Program-made: the position numbers and the translations under genes
Part shown: positions 19,755 through 28,512 of the stretch, piece after piece
Layout of the letters: each line of letters starts with the position of its first letter
How positions within the stretch are numbered: the first letter of the stretch is position 1
From: an uncultured Dysosmobacter sp.
GTDB lineage: Bacteria; Bacillota; Clostridia; Oscillospirales; Oscillospiraceae
DNA length: 64,000 nucleotides
NCBI GenBank assembly: GCA_934565855.1
Contig: CAKTIO010000002.1
Span: forward strand, 186,001-250,000
Reading direction: 5' to 3'
The notes under the pieces: model-generated
What the model was told of the DNA's origin: nothing
What the model saw: the letters and a program-made list of their open reading frames with translations, nothing else
Database searches by the model: none

Positions 19755-19770
19755 CAATATGATATGGTTT

Positions 19771-19806
19771 AAAAAAGAGCAAGCAACCATTTATGGCTGC
19801 TTGCTC
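19771..19806 (-). terminator. Terminator of the pot/thioesterase operon (minus strand)
   Basis: GAGCAAGCAaCCAT (19777-19790) pairs with ATGGcTGCTTGCTC (19793-19806) with one mismatch. On the minus strand it is followed by TTTTTT (19776-19771). It lies 24 bp after the thioesterase stop. Confidence 0.9.
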
Positions 19807-19829
19807 TGCATACTGCAAAGAGGGAAGGA

Positions 19830-20225
19830 TCAATGCTCCAGCTTTGCGTTGCACTTTTCCAGAAAACGCTGGTTATTGATGATGGCGCGGGTATGGGTTC
19901 CCTTGCTGATAGGACCCTTTTCATCCCATGCGCGCACGTCAAAAACGACCATCTTTCCGTTTTCAGAAACGTCCTTGATCTCAGCTTCCGCAGTGACCTT
20001 CATGCCAATGGGAGTGGGAGCATCGTGGGAGATGTCCAGATGGGTGCCTACGCTGCCCTTTCCATCCTCCAGAAATTCCTGAAGGCAGGTCAAGGCGGCG
20101 TTTTCCATCATAGCGGCAAGGAAGGGAGTGCCAAAAACCGGCAGAGCACCAGAACCAACCTTGGCAGCGGTGATCTCATCCGTAACGACCTGTTCGATTT
20201 GGCATTTTGCACCGATAACGATCAT
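19830..20225 (-). CDS. FlK-like hotdog-fold thioesterase
   Basis: This is a 131-residue single-domain hotdog thioesterase of the COG5496 / fluoroacetyl-CoA thioesterase-like family, presumably hydrolysing a small acyl-CoA. The predicted active site is T33 (VFGTP), E41 (MMENAA) and H67 (HLDISH), matching the Thr/Glu/His set of FlK. Homologues are common in bacteria that never meet fluoroacetate, so the real substrate is unknown. It starts 21 bp after potD with AGGAGG upstream, so it appears to be the last gene of the potABCD operon. No functional link to polyamines is evident. Confidence 0.88.
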   Translation of the reverse strand: MIVIGAKCQIEQVVTDEITAAKVGSGALPVFGTPFLAAMMENAALTCLQEFLEDGKGSVGTHLDISHDAPTPIGMKVTAEAEIKDVSENGKMVVFDVRAWDEKGPISKGTHTRAIINNQRFLEKCNAKLEH

Positions 20226-20246
20226 ATCAAAATCCTCCTGTTTTAT

Positions 20247-21362
20247 TTAGATGCCCAATTCTGTCCACAGCTCATTATACAGAGCCAAGGTGTCCTCAGG
20301 CAGGTTGACATACAGCTCGCAACGGTCCAGAACCTCCTGCGGAGCAGCCATCGTTTCAAACCGCTTTTGCTCCAAAGGTTCTCCATAGGTCTCTTCATAA
20401 TAGTCGGGATATTCGGCAAGGGCTTCTGCATTGGGGGAAGCGTATCCGATATAGTCCATATTAGCAAGGTTAGAGGAGGTGGAGGCAATGAAGTTGATCC
20501 ATTCCTCAGCTTCTTCCTTGTGCTGTGCGTTCTTCAGAACACACATGGCGTCTACAAACCAGTTGGAACCCTCCTTGGGAACGACAAATGCCAGGTCGGG
20601 ATTGTTGTCCAGCATGGTCAGGTAGTCGCCTGCATAATACATAGCGATAGCAGCGTTACCACCCTCCATTTTCTGGAATACCTGATCCATAACGAAAGCC
20701 TGATACACACCGTTGCTCTTGGCGTCAGCCAGCAGCTGATAGGCTTCCTGGATCTGCCCCTCGTCCGTTGTATTGATGGAGTAGCCCAGATCCAGCAGAG
20801 CAGCTGCCAAGGAATCCCGGGAATTGTTGATCATGAGTACGTTTCCGGCGTACTTGTCATCAAACATGGCGTCCCAGCTGGTAATGGGTTCATCGACCAT
20901 TGTGGTATTGTAGATAATGCCCAGCGTACCCCAGGTGTAAGGAACGGTATATTTATTCTCCGGGTCGTAGCTCAATCCCTTATACTGGTCGTCGATCAGG
21001 TCATAATTCGGAATATTGCTGTAATCCAGCTCTGCCAGCATATCCTCGGAAATGAGCCGTGCAATCATATAGTCAGATGGGACGATTACGTCGAAGTCTC
21101 CTGCGCCGGTTTTCAGCAGGGAGTAGAGGGCTTCATTGCTTTCTGCGGTTTGGTAATTGACTTCAATGCCGGTCTCGTCCTCAAATTGATAGATCAAGTC
21201 CTCGTCAATGTATTCACCCCAGCTGCACACGTTTACAACACGCTTGCCGCTGCCGTTACTGCCGCTGGCTGCACTGGAGTTGGAACCAGTTCCGCCGCAT
21301 CCAGTCAGGAACAGGCTTGCCGCCATTGTCATGACACAAGTCAAGGCTACTGTTTTTTTCAA
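20247..21362 (-). CDS. potD: Spermidine/putrescine ABC transporter substrate-binding lipoprotein
   Basis: PotD is the extracytoplasmic polyamine-binding protein. A lipoprotein signal peptide ends in LTGC, with C22 as the lipidation site, followed by a Gly/Ser-rich linker and an SBP_bac_8-type domain (VCSWGEYIDEDLIYQFEDET is the family start). At 371 residues it is typical. It is the fourth gene of potABCD, 60 bp after potC. The gap holds a small GCCCG/CGGGC hairpin (21402-21415) that may adjust its expression relative to the membrane genes. Confidence 0.95.
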   Translation of the reverse strand: MKKTVALTCVMTMAASLFLTGCGGTGSNSSAASGSNGSGKRVVNVCSWGEYIDEDLIYQFEDETGIEVNYQTAESNEALYSLLKTGAGDFDVIVPSDYMIARLISEDMLAELDYSNIPNYDLIDDQYKGLSYDPENKYTVPYTWGTLGIIYNTTMVDEPITSWDAMFDDKYAGNVLMINNSRDSLAAALLDLGYSINTTDEGQIQEAYQLLADAKSNGVYQAFVMDQVFQKMEGGNAAIAMYYAGDYLTMLDNNPDLAFVVPKEGSNWFVDAMCVLKNAQHKEEAEEWINFIASTSSNLANMDYIGYASPNAEALAEYPDYYEETYGEPLEQKRFETMAAPQEVLDRCELYVNLPEDTLALYNELWTELGI

Positions 21363-21401
21363 TTGATCATTCCTCCAATAAATTATGGTTTATTATCTCA
21401 A

Positions 21402-21415
21402 GCCCGAAAACGGGC
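21402..21415 (-). other. Intercistronic stem-loop between potC and potD
   Basis: GCCCG-AAAA-CGGGC forms a 5-bp stem with a 4-nt loop. It has no T-run and so is not a terminator. It may protect or separate the potD part of the mRNA. Confidence 0.35.
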
Positions 21416-21422
21416 ATTGGGA

Positions 21423-22286
21423 TCACTTCCGCCTGGCGGCGGTCTTTTTCTCCATATTCGCCTCTCGGATATTCACAATGGCAAGCAGGATCAGCACTGT
21501 AACAAACAGCAGGGTGGAGAGTGCATTGATTTGAGGGGTGACCCGCTTTTTTGTCATGCCATAGATGGTCATGGCAAGGGTAGAAGAGGAGGAGCCTGCT
21601 GTGAAATAGCTGATGATGAAATCATCAATGCTCATAGTAAACGCAGTCAAGGCACCTGATACAATACCGGGCTTGATCTCCGGAATGATGACCTTCCAGA
21701 ACGCCTGCATCCAGGTGCAGCCCAGATCCATTGCCGCATCCACTAGATTTTTGTCCATTTGCCGCAACTTGGGGCTGACGGAGAGGATCACATAGGGGAT
21801 ATTGAATGTGATATGGGCAATCAGCAGGGTGCTGAAGCCCATTGTCAGGCGAACGGGAAGCTGAAACCATCCCAGCGTATTGAACCAGTTGGCAAAGCTA
21901 CTCCAGCCATTGAAGAACGCAACGAAAAACAGGCACATGGCAACGCCGGTAACGATATCGGCATTCATCATGGGGATGTTGTTGACCGTCATCAGCGGGT
22001 TACGGTACCGGCGGCGCATGGCAAAAAAGCCAATCGCAGCAAAGGTGCCGGCAAAGGTAGCAATCACCGTTGCAAGGAAAGAGACCAGCAGGGTGGTGTA
22101 TAAACTCTGCATAATGAGACGGTTCCGGAAGAGCTTACTATACCAATCCAGAGAAAAGCCTTTCCAGACAGAGGAACTGTTGCCCGCATTGAAAGAAAAT
22201 ACGATCAAGACAATGATCGGAGCGTAGAGGAACAGGAACGCCAGAAGCATAAACAGCCGGTTTCCCAGAGAGTTACGTCTTTTCAT
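21423..22286 (-). CDS. potC: Spermidine/putrescine ABC transporter permease PotC
   Basis: This is one of two permease subunits of the polyamine importer. The 287 residues hold six predicted membrane helices and the EAA loop (VDAAMDLGCTWMQAFWKVIIPEIKPG region, 172-197) that contacts PotA. Its ATG overlaps the potB stop as ATGA, so translation is probably coupled. Confidence 0.95.
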   Translation of the reverse strand: MKRRNSLGNRLFMLLAFLFLYAPIIVLIVFSFNAGNSSSVWKGFSLDWYSKLFRNRLIMQSLYTTLLVSFLATVIATFAGTFAAIGFFAMRRRYRNPLMTVNNIPMMNADIVTGVAMCLFFVAFFNGWSSFANWFNTLGWFQLPVRLTMGFSTLLIAHITFNIPYVILSVSPKLRQMDKNLVDAAMDLGCTWMQAFWKVIIPEIKPGIVSGALTAFTMSIDDFIISYFTAGSSSSTLAMTIYGMTKKRVTPQINALSTLLFVTVLILLAIVNIREANMEKKTAARRK

Positions 22287-23140
22287 AGCATCACCGCCTG
22301 TTCCTCGCCCTCACCGAAGCGATTCATCAGCCACATGCAGATCACAACAATCAGCATCATCACCAGTGAGATCGCAGCGCCCAGCTGCGGGTTGTATGCG
22401 CCGCCCAGGAACTGCCGTTCAATCAGGTCGCCCAGCAGCAGCTCCGTTCCGCCGCCCAGCATGGTGCTGATGGCGAAGGTGGATACGGAGGGAACGAATA
22501 CCATCGTGATTCCGGAAAGCACACCGGGCAGGCTCAGCGGCAGAATGACGCGGCGAAATACCTGAAAGGAGTTGGCACCCAGATCCCGCGCAGCGTCCAG
22601 CAGGGAGTGGTCCAGCTTTACGATAACAGAGTAGATGGGCAGGATCATAAATGGCAGGTAGTTATATACCATGCCCAGGACTACAGCTCCCTGTGTATTG
22701 ATCATGTGGAACGCGGTCAGATTGGTGCCAAAGATATGGTTGTAGAGGGCAATCAAACCGATTTTCTGAAAGAACTGATTCAAAAGACCGTTGTTTTCCA
22801 ACAGGGTCATCCAGGAATAGGTTCTTAAAAGGAAGTTCATCCACATGGGCAGCATGATCAGTACCATAGCGACGCGCTGAAAACGGGCGCCCTCCTTGCT
22901 CATAACATAGGAGAGAGGATATCCGATCAAAAGGCAGATGGCTGTGGCAATCAGTGCGAGCTTGAAGGAACGGGTGAACACCACGGTATAGGTCCCCATT
23001 TTTGCGAAGTTGGACAGGGTAAAGCCACCATCGGATGCGGAGAAGGCGTAAAGAACCACCATGATGATGGGTGCGACCACAAACAGCGCCATCCAGATGA
23101 CGTAGGGGATGGCAAATCTGGAGAGCTTAGTTTTCATCCC
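22283..23140 (-). CDS. potB: Spermidine/putrescine ABC transporter permease PotB
   Basis: This is the second permease of the polyamine importer, with six predicted helices and the EAA loop ([19 protein letters not shown]). The start chosen is ATG 23140 ([13 protein letters not shown]), with GGAGGAGAG about 7 bases before it. The frame is open to 23215, but that start would run 89 bp into potA. With the chosen start the overlap with potA is 14 bp. At 285 residues it matches the family. Confidence 0.94.
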   Translation of the reverse strand, partial: GMKTKLSRFAIPYVIWMALFVVAPIIMVVLYAFSASDGGFTLSNFAKMGTYTVVFTRSFKLALIATAICLLIGYPLSYVMSKEGARFQRVAMVLIMLPMWMNFLLRTYSWMTLLENNGLLNQFFQKIGLIALYNHIFGTNLTAFHMINTQGAVVLGMVYNYLPFMILPIYSVIVKLDHSLLDAARDLGANSFQVFRRVILPLSLPGVLSGITMVFVPSVSTFAISTMLGGGTELLLGDLIERQFLGGAYNPQLGAAISLVMMLIVVICMWLMNRFGEGEEQAVML

Positions 23141-24311
23141 CGCTCTCCTCCTCGTCCGGCTGGATACTGGCGTCATCCAGTTCATCATATTCCTCCGAGA
23201 AAGAGGAGTAGTCACCGTACATACCGGAATACTTGCTCTTCTTCATAACATGAATGCCGTCGGGGTCGATTTTGATGCCGATGCGGGATCCCTCCGGGCA
23301 ATGGTCCGTAGTTTGGATCAGCCATTTGAAGCCCTTGAAATCCACGATGATATCATACTGCATTCCCTTGAAGGTGACGCTGGTGACGGTGCCGACCAGC
23401 TGTCCCTGTTCCACGGGAACGATGTCAATGTCCTCCGGACGGATAACAACATCCACAGGCTCATTTTCGGCAAAGCCGCTGTCCAGACAGGGGAATTGCT
23501 TTCCATACATCTGCACGACCTCATCCTTGACCATGATGCCGTCAATGATGTTGGATTCTCCGATGAAGTCTGCCACAAAGGCATTTTTCGGCTCGTTATA
23601 AATATCCTCCGGTGTACCGATCTGCTGAATGGAACCCTTGTCCATGACAACGATGGTATCAGACATGGTCAGGGCTTCTTCCTGATCGTGGGTGACATAA
23701 ATAAAGGTGATGCCGACCTGCTGCTGAATTTTTTTCAGCTCGATCTGCATGTCCTTGCGGAGCTTCAGATCCAGAGCGCCCAGCGGCTCGTCCAGCAGCA
23801 GGACCTTGGGGCGGTTTACCAATGCCCGGGCAATGGCGACACGCTGCTGCTGTCCGCCGGAGAGAGCGTCCGGCTTGCGGTGTTCAAAGCCTTTGAGGCT
23901 GATGACCTCCAGCATTTCCATCACGCGGTCGTGGATCTCCTCCTCGGAGATTTTGACCTTACGCTTTCCAGAGGGATCATTGGGATCGGGAATGCGCTGC
24001 ATGCGAAGACCAAAGGCAATATTTTCAAAGACGTTCAGGTGCGGAAACAGCGCGTATTTCTGGAAAACCGTATTGATCTGCCGCTGATATGGCGGAACGT
24101 CATTAATCCTCACACCGTCGAACAGGACGTCTCCGCTCGTAGGGGTAGCGAAGCCGCCGATAATCCGGAGTGTAGTGGTTTTACCGCACCCACTGGGACC
24201 AAGCAGTGTGAGGAATTCTTTATCATTGATATACAGATTTAAATGATCGAGAACCAGCTCGTCGTCGTACGCCATGCAGCAATCCCGCAGGCGAATCAAC
24301 TCTTTGGACAT
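23127..24311 (-). CDS. potA: Spermidine/putrescine ABC transporter ATP-binding protein
   Basis: PotA is the ATPase of the polyamine importer. Walker A is GPSGCGKTT, the signature is LSGGQQQR, Walker B is [12 protein letters not shown], and a C-terminal TOBE domain runs from about 290. The 394-residue length includes an acidic, poorly conserved C-terminal tail ([10 protein letters not shown] to GDEN). GGGGGAGGA precedes the ATG. It is the first gene of potABCD and has a clear upstream promoter at 24413-24441. Confidence 0.96.
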   Translation of the reverse strand: MSKELIRLRDCCMAYDDELVLDHLNLYINDKEFLTLLGPSGCGKTTTLRIIGGFATPTSGDVLFDGVRINDVPPYQRQINTVFQKYALFPHLNVFENIAFGLRMQRIPDPNDPSGKRKVKISEEEIHDRVMEMLEVISLKGFEHRKPDALSGGQQQRVAIARALVNRPKVLLLDEPLGALDLKLRKDMQIELKKIQQQVGITFIYVTHDQEEALTMSDTIVVMDKGSIQQIGTPEDIYNEPKNAFVADFIGESNIIDGIMVKDEVVQMYGKQFPCLDSGFAENEPVDVVIRPEDIDIVPVEQGQLVGTVTSVTFKGMQYDIIVDFKGFKWLIQTTDHCPEGSRIGIKIDPDGIHVMKKSKYSGMYGDYSSFSEEYDELDDASIQPDEEESGDEN

Positions 24312-24412
24312 GTATCCTCCCCCGTTTCTTTAAATAAAATCGTTTGTCTGGATGTAGACGCCTCTTTTCTCTGTTGAGGGGGAACCTTTCTCGTCGAAAT
24401 TCAGCACTTTGA

Positions 24413-24441
24413 ACTATATCGAAAGTGTCAGGGAATGTCAA
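24413..24441 (-). promoter_or_regulatory. Sigma-A type promoter of the potABCD operon
   Basis: On the minus strand TTGACA (24441-24436), a 17-nt spacer and TATAGT (24418-24413) lie about 100 bp before potA. This is one base off full consensus, with ideal spacing. Confidence 0.88.
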
Positions 24442-24476
24442 GGGTGTTCCACTATTTCCTGATAATTTTACTGGAT

Positions 24477-25439
24477 TTATGCGTGGGAAAAGTACTTTTC
24501 CCGGAAAGGAACATCCTGAACCTGAAAAACCTGACCGCGCAGGTAGTTCAGCAGACCGGCGTCGGTGGGAAAATCAAAATGCAGCTGATAGGAATACAGC
24601 GCCTGCCGGGTCTCGTGGTAGCGGCGGTTTACATCGCCGCGACCGTATTTACCGTCACCTAAAAGTGGGCATCCGATTTCAGCCATAGAGACACGGATCT
24701 GATGCGTTCTTCCAGTCAGAAGTCGGCATTCCACCAAAGATAATTCTCCCCGCCGCTCCAGTTCTTTATATAATGTAGCGGCGGATTTTCCGCCGGAAAC
24801 GGGATGGTGATAAAAGGAAACTGTTTTTTTTGCCTCATTTTTCAGAAGGAAACCATCGATCCGCCCTTGAGTTGGCTTGGGATGTCCCACAGTGATACAA
24901 AGATAGGACTTTTCCAGCTCATGGTCCCGGATCTTTTCGTTAATGATCCGGAGGGTCTCCGCGTTTTTGGCAGCAATGACAATACCGCCGGTGTTCCGGT
25001 CGATCCGGTTGCACAGCGCCGGAGTAAAGGCGTTTTCCCATTTGGGGTTCCATTCCTTTTTCTGATACAGGTACGCCTGGATATGGTTGATCAGGGTATT
25101 GACCTTTTCTGTCTCGTCCGCGTGAACGACCAGACCGGGACGCTTATCCACCAGCAGCAGGTTTTCATCCTCATAAACGATATTCAGCTGCGGCTTGAAA
25201 ACAGAAAGGAACAGATTTTCTTCTGTCGGCTTGTCAAAGAACTCATCGTTGATATATAATTGTAAAACATCGCCGCACTGTAGGCGGGCGTCCCGCTGTG
25301 AACCTTTGCCGTTGACCTTGATCCGCTTCAAACGGATGTACTTTTGCAGCAGGGCAGGGGGAAGCAGGGGCAGGGACTTGGATACAAAGCGGTCCAGCCG
25401 CTGTCCTGCGTCATTTTTTCCAATCGTGAGTTCCCGCAT
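24477..25439 (-). CDS. RluA/RluD-family 23S rRNA pseudouridine synthase
   Basis: This enzyme isomerises uridines in rRNA. An N-terminal S4 RNA-binding domain (QRLDRFVSKSLPLLPP onward) is followed by the RluA catalytic domain. The catalytic Asp lies in NRIDRNTGG, the counterpart of HRLDxxTSG. At 320 residues it is typical. Which uridines it modifies cannot be told from the sequence. A promoter and a CCGGAGG site lie upstream, and it is transcribed away from yceD. Confidence 0.9.
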   Translation of the reverse strand: MRELTIGKNDAGQRLDRFVSKSLPLLPPALLQKYIRLKRIKVNGKGSQRDARLQCGDVLQLYINDEFFDKPTEENLFLSVFKPQLNIVYEDENLLLVDKRPGLVVHADETEKVNTLINHIQAYLYQKKEWNPKWENAFTPALCNRIDRNTGGIVIAAKNAETLRIINEKIRDHELEKSYLCITVGHPKPTQGRIDGFLLKNEAKKTVSFYHHPVSGGKSAATLYKELERRGELSLVECRLLTGRTHQIRVSMAEIGCPLLGDGKYGRGDVNRRYHETRQALYSYQLHFDFPTDAGLLNYLRGQVFQVQDVPFREKYFSHA

Positions 25440-25478
25440 AAATCCCTCCGGAAATCATTTGATTTTTCAACTATTTTC

Positions 25479-25506
25479 ATTCTAACAAGAATTAAAAATT
25501 TTGCAA
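25479..25506 (-). promoter_or_regulatory. Sigma-A type promoter of the pseudouridine synthase gene
   Basis: On the minus strand TTGCAA (25506-25501), 16 nt, then TAGAAT (25484-25479), 40 bp before the gene. It is back to back with the yceD promoter. Confidence 0.7.
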
Positions 25507-25525
25507 GAAAATTTGAAAATAATGT

Positions 25526-25554
25526 TTGACATTGAATGGAATGTCTACTATAAT
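25526..25554 (+). promoter_or_regulatory. Consensus sigma-A promoter of yceD-rpmF
   Basis: TTGACA (25526-25531), 17 nt, TATAAT (25549-25554) is a perfect match to the vegetative consensus. It shows that coding cannot start at the upstream in-frame codon at 25501. Confidence 0.93.
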
Positions 25555-25581
25555 AATACCCGTGTCATTGCGAGGTGTGAT

Positions 25582-26091
25582 ATGCAGCTTAGCGTAAGAA
25601 CGATTATCAACTTTCCCGGGAAAGAGCTTCCGTTCCATTTTCTCATGGATTTGTCCGATATGGAATTTTACGGACAGTATCCGGCAAAGGAACCGATCCA
25701 AGTGAACGGCAGTATTCGAAACACTGCCGGAGTGCTGGAGCTTTCCCTGCGGGCTGAGACGATTCTGGACTGTGCTTGTGATCGGTGTGGAAAAGAGTTT
25801 CAGCGGGAAAAGGTCGTAGAGTTCCAATGTATGCTTGCCGACGAAAAACAGAACGAAGAAAACGATGAGATCGTTCTGTTGGAAAATGGCGAGTTCGTGG
25901 ATGCAGAGGAGCTTGCGCGTACGGCATTTATCCTTGGAATGGACACGAAAATTTTGTGTTCAGAAGATTGCAAAGGACTTTGTCCCCGGTGCGGTGCTGA
26001 CCTGAACCTCGGTCCGTGTTCCTGTAAAAAGGAAATTGATCCTCGGATGGCAGTCCTGGCAAAGCTTTTGGAGAAAAATAATAACGAATGA
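25582..26091 (+). CDS. yceD: YceD/DUF177 family metal-binding protein
   Basis: DUF177 proteins are linked to 23S rRNA and 50S subunit accumulation and usually sit directly before rpmF, as here. The start is placed at ATG 25582 (MQLSVRTIINF), because the consensus promoter lies upstream of it and GCGAGGTG precedes it. That gives 169 residues. Zinc-type cysteine pairs are visible: CACDRC in the middle and CSEDCKGLCPRC with CSC near the end. The exact molecular role is not established. Confidence 0.92.
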   Translation: MQLSVRTIINFPGKELPFHFLMDLSDMEFYGQYPAKEPIQVNGSIRNTAGVLELSLRAETILDCACDRCGKEFQREKVVEFQCMLADEKQNEENDEIVLLENGEFVDAEELARTAFILGMDTKILCSEDCKGLCPRCGADLNLGPCSCKKEIDPRMAVLAKLLEKNNNE

Positions 26092-26136
26092 ATAAGAGCG
26101 GCAACCGCTGCTTTTCAAGATCAAGGAGGTGTCAAC

Positions 26137-26331
26137 ATGGCAGTCCCTAAGGGAAAAGTATCTAAAGCAAGACGCGATAAGAGACGCAGCTCCACCTGGA
26201 AGCTGGCAACTCCCGGTCTCGTTGCATGCCCCAAGTGCGGTGCGCTGCATCTGCCTCACAGAATGTGTCCTGAGTGCGGCACTTACAAGGGCCGTGAAGT
26301 CAAGGTCGTCAAGTCTGTTGTGGCAAAATAA
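26137..26331 (+). CDS. rpmF: 50S ribosomal protein L32 (bL32), zinc-binding form
   Basis: L32 is a small 50S protein near the peptidyl transferase exit region. The 64 residues start [18 protein letters not shown] and carry the zinc form C-x-x-C...C-x-x-C (ACPKCG and CPECG). AAGGAGGTG precedes the ATG. It follows yceD by 45 bp and a strong terminator follows. Confidence 0.98.
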   Translation: MAVPKGKVSKARRDKRRSSTWKLATPGLVACPKCGALHLPHRMCPECGTYKGREVKVVKSVVAK

Positions 26332-26347
26332 GTTTGCTATGCTTGAA

Positions 26348-26381
26348 AAGGAGGGAAGAGGTTCTTCCCTCCTTACTTTTT
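26348..26381 (+). terminator. Rho-independent terminator after rpmF
   Basis: A perfect 10-bp stem AAGGAGGGAA (26348-26357) / TTCCCTCCTT (26365-26374) is followed by ACTTTTT. Confidence 0.9.
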
Positions 26382-26384
26382 ATG

Positions 26385-26414
26385 TTGCTCTTTTCTGTGA
26401 TTTGTGCCTATAAT
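26385..26414 (+). promoter_or_regulatory. Probable promoter of der-plsY-gpsA
   Basis: TATAAT at 26409-26414 is a perfect -10. TTGCTC at 26385-26390 with 18-nt spacing is a half-matching -35. Confidence 0.6.
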
Positions 26415-26492
26415 AATTCATAGAACAGAGCTTATCCCGTCTCATATAATTGGAAGGACGGAGATTCCATAGGAAAGGGAAGGATACAACCG

Positions 26493-27818
26493 ATGAAACC
26501 TATCGTCGCCATTGTGGGACGTCCGAATGTCGGAAAATCGATGCTGTTTAACAAGCTGATTGGGAAACGGCTTTCCATCGTAGAAGATACGCCGGGAGTA
26601 ACGCGCGACCGTATTTATGGAGAGACGGATTGGAACGGTCGGAAGTTTACGCTCATTGACACCGGCGGTATCGAGCCGCGGACGGACAATCAGATTTTGG
26701 GCTTTATGCGCCAGCAGGCGCAGATCGCCATTGAAAACGCCACGGTGATCGTATTTTTGACGGATATCCGCACGGGCTTGACTGCTGCCGATCATGAGGT
26801 GGCAAATATGCTGCTGCGGTGCGGAAAGCCCATTGTGCTGGCAGTGAATAAAATGGATTCCACAGGTACGCCGGACCCGGATTTTTATGAGTTTTACAAT
26901 CTGGGTCTGGGCGATCCCATCGCGGTATCCGCTGTGCATGGGCATGGTACCGGAGACCTGTTGGATGCTTGTGTGCAGTATTTTCCGCCGGAGGATGAAG
27001 AGGAAGACGAGGACGATGCCATTAAGGTTGCGCTGATCGGCAAGCCCAACGTGGGAAAATCCTCCTTGGTAAATAAAATTCTTGGAGAGAACCGGGTCAT
27101 TGTCAGTAATGTTGCCGGTACGACCCGCGATGCCATTGACTCACGCTTTGAAAATGCAAAGGGAAAGTTTGTCCTGATCGACACAGCTGGTATGCGGCGG
27201 AAATCAAAGGTTGAGGAGGACATTGAAAAGTACAGTGTACTGCGTGCCACCATGGCAATCGAGCGCTCAGATGTCTGCCTGATTTTGATCGATGCACAGG
27301 AGGGTGTAACAGAACAGGACACAAAGGTTGCCGGTCTGGCGCATGAGGCAGGCAAGGCGTGTATCATTGTGGTCAACAAGTGGGATCTGATCGACAAGGA
27401 TACGAAGACGATGGATCATATGACCGCAGATATTCGGAGAGACTTGGGCTTTATGACCTACGCGCCGATCCTGTTTATCTCTGCCCTGACGGGACAGCGT
27501 GTGGATAAGCTGTTTGATTTGATCGTGGCGGTCAGCAATCAGGCATCCATGCGTATTACGACCGGAATGCTGAACAATGTTCTGGCAGATGCGCAGACTC
27601 GTGTGCAGCCGCCCACAGATAAGGGACGCCGCTTGAAGATCTATTATATGACGCAGGTGGGTATTCGTCCGCCGCATTTTGTAGTTTTCTGTAATGATGC
27701 AAGGCTGTTCCATTTCTCCTATCAGCGCTATCTGGAAAACTGTATCCGCAATGTATTTGGTTTGACAGGAACTCCAATTATTCTATCTATCCGGCAAAAG
27801 GGAGATAAGGAGGAGTAA
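26493..27818 (+). CDS. der: Ribosome-associated GTPase Der (EngA)
   Basis: Der is an essential double-GTPase for 50S subunit assembly. The first G domain has GRPNVGKS (8-15) and DTGGIE, the second GKPNVGKSS and DTAGMRRKSK, and a C-terminal KH-like domain follows. An acidic Glu/Asp linker separates the G domains. At 441 residues it is standard. plsY starts 2 bp after the stop. Confidence 0.97.
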   Translation: MKPIVAIVGRPNVGKSMLFNKLIGKRLSIVEDTPGVTRDRIYGETDWNGRKFTLIDTGGIEPRTDNQILGFMRQQAQIAIENATVIVFLTDIRTGLTAADHEVANMLLRCGKPIVLAVNKMDSTGTPDPDFYEFYNLGLGDPIAVSAVHGHGTGDLLDACVQYFPPEDEEEDEDDAIKVALIGKPNVGKSSLVNKILGENRVIVSNVAGTTRDAIDSRFENAKGKFVLIDTAGMRRKSKVEEDIEKYSVLRATMAIERSDVCLILIDAQEGVTEQDTKVAGLAHEAGKACIIVVNKWDLIDKDTKTMDHMTADIRRDLGFMTYAPILFISALTGQRVDKLFDLIVAVSNQASMRITTGMLNNVLADAQTRVQPPTDKGRRLKIYYMTQVGIRPPHFVVFCNDARLFHFSYQRYLENCIRNVFGLTGTPIILSIRQKGDKEE

Positions 27819-27820
27819 GC

Positions 27821-28510
27821 ATGGAGCCATATATGAGCCTGTGTCAGCAGATCTCACAGTTGGGAGGGCGCTTTTGGCTGATTGCCTTGCTGGTGGCTGT
27901 GATCGCATATTTCTGCGGCTGCTTTAACGGCGCCGTGATTGTTTCCAAGTATATCCTTCGGGACGATGTACGGACGCATGGCAGCGGAAATGCCGGATTG
28001 ACCAACTTCTACCGGACCTTCGGCGGACCTTTAACAGCGGTTGTGATTTTAACGGATGTTCTGAAGGCGGTTGTGGCTCTGCTGCTGGCAAAGGCTATTT
28101 TTGCGGCGGGAATTTCGGATAATGCGGAAATACTTTGTTTGGCAAAGTATTGGGCGGCACTTTGGTGCCTGCTGGGTCATATGTTTCCGTGTATGTTTCA
28201 TTTCCGGGGCGGAAAGGGGATCCTTTCCGGAGGTACCATTGCCATTATGATCGACTGGCGCATTGCGCTGGTGGTCTGGGGCGGCTTTTTGATTTTGGCA
28301 GTCCTGACAAAATATGTGTCCTTGGGGTCGGTCTGGGCAGGCACCAGCTTTCCATTTGCCACCTGGTTTTGCTATTCGGATCCGGTGATTGTGGTTCTTG
28401 CGTTTTTGATAGGTGGTCTGGTGGTTTGGAAGCATCGGGGAAATATCAAGCGGCTGCTGAGCGGAACAGAATCTAAGTTCAGTTTTCACCATAAAAAAGC
28501 GGAGGGCTGA
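27821..28510 (+). CDS. plsY: Glycerol-3-phosphate acyltransferase PlsY
   Basis: PlsY is a membrane enzyme that transfers acyl groups from acyl-phosphate to glycerol-3-phosphate, the first step of phospholipid synthesis. Several membrane segments and the motifs SGNAGLTNFYRTFG and HFRGGKGI identify the family. At 229 residues it is a little longer than usual because of an N-terminal extension and a basic tail. It sits between der and gpsA, which makes its substrate. Confidence 0.95.
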   Translation: MEPYMSLCQQISQLGGRFWLIALLVAVIAYFCGCFNGAVIVSKYILRDDVRTHGSGNAGLTNFYRTFGGPLTAVVILTDVLKAVVALLLAKAIFAAGISDNAEILCLAKYWAALWCLLGHMFPCMFHFRGGKGILSGGTIAIMIDWRIALVVWGGFLILAVLTKYVSLGSVWAGTSFPFATWFCYSDPVIVVLAFLIGGLVVWKHRGNIKRLLSGTESKFSFHHKKAEG

Positions 28511-28512
28511 TT

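Noticed and set aside
19833..21659. 608-codon open frame on the plus strand
   Set aside because: It lies antisense to potD and the thioesterase, both with clear family motifs and good ribosome-binding sites. The antisense product resembles no family.
23109..24242. 377-codon open frame on the plus strand
   Set aside because: It is antisense to potA; no ribosome-binding site or family motif.
25501..25581. Extended N-terminus of YceD from 25501
   Set aside because: A perfect TTGACA-17-TATAAT promoter lies inside this stretch and a ribosome-binding site precedes ATG 25582, so translation starts there.
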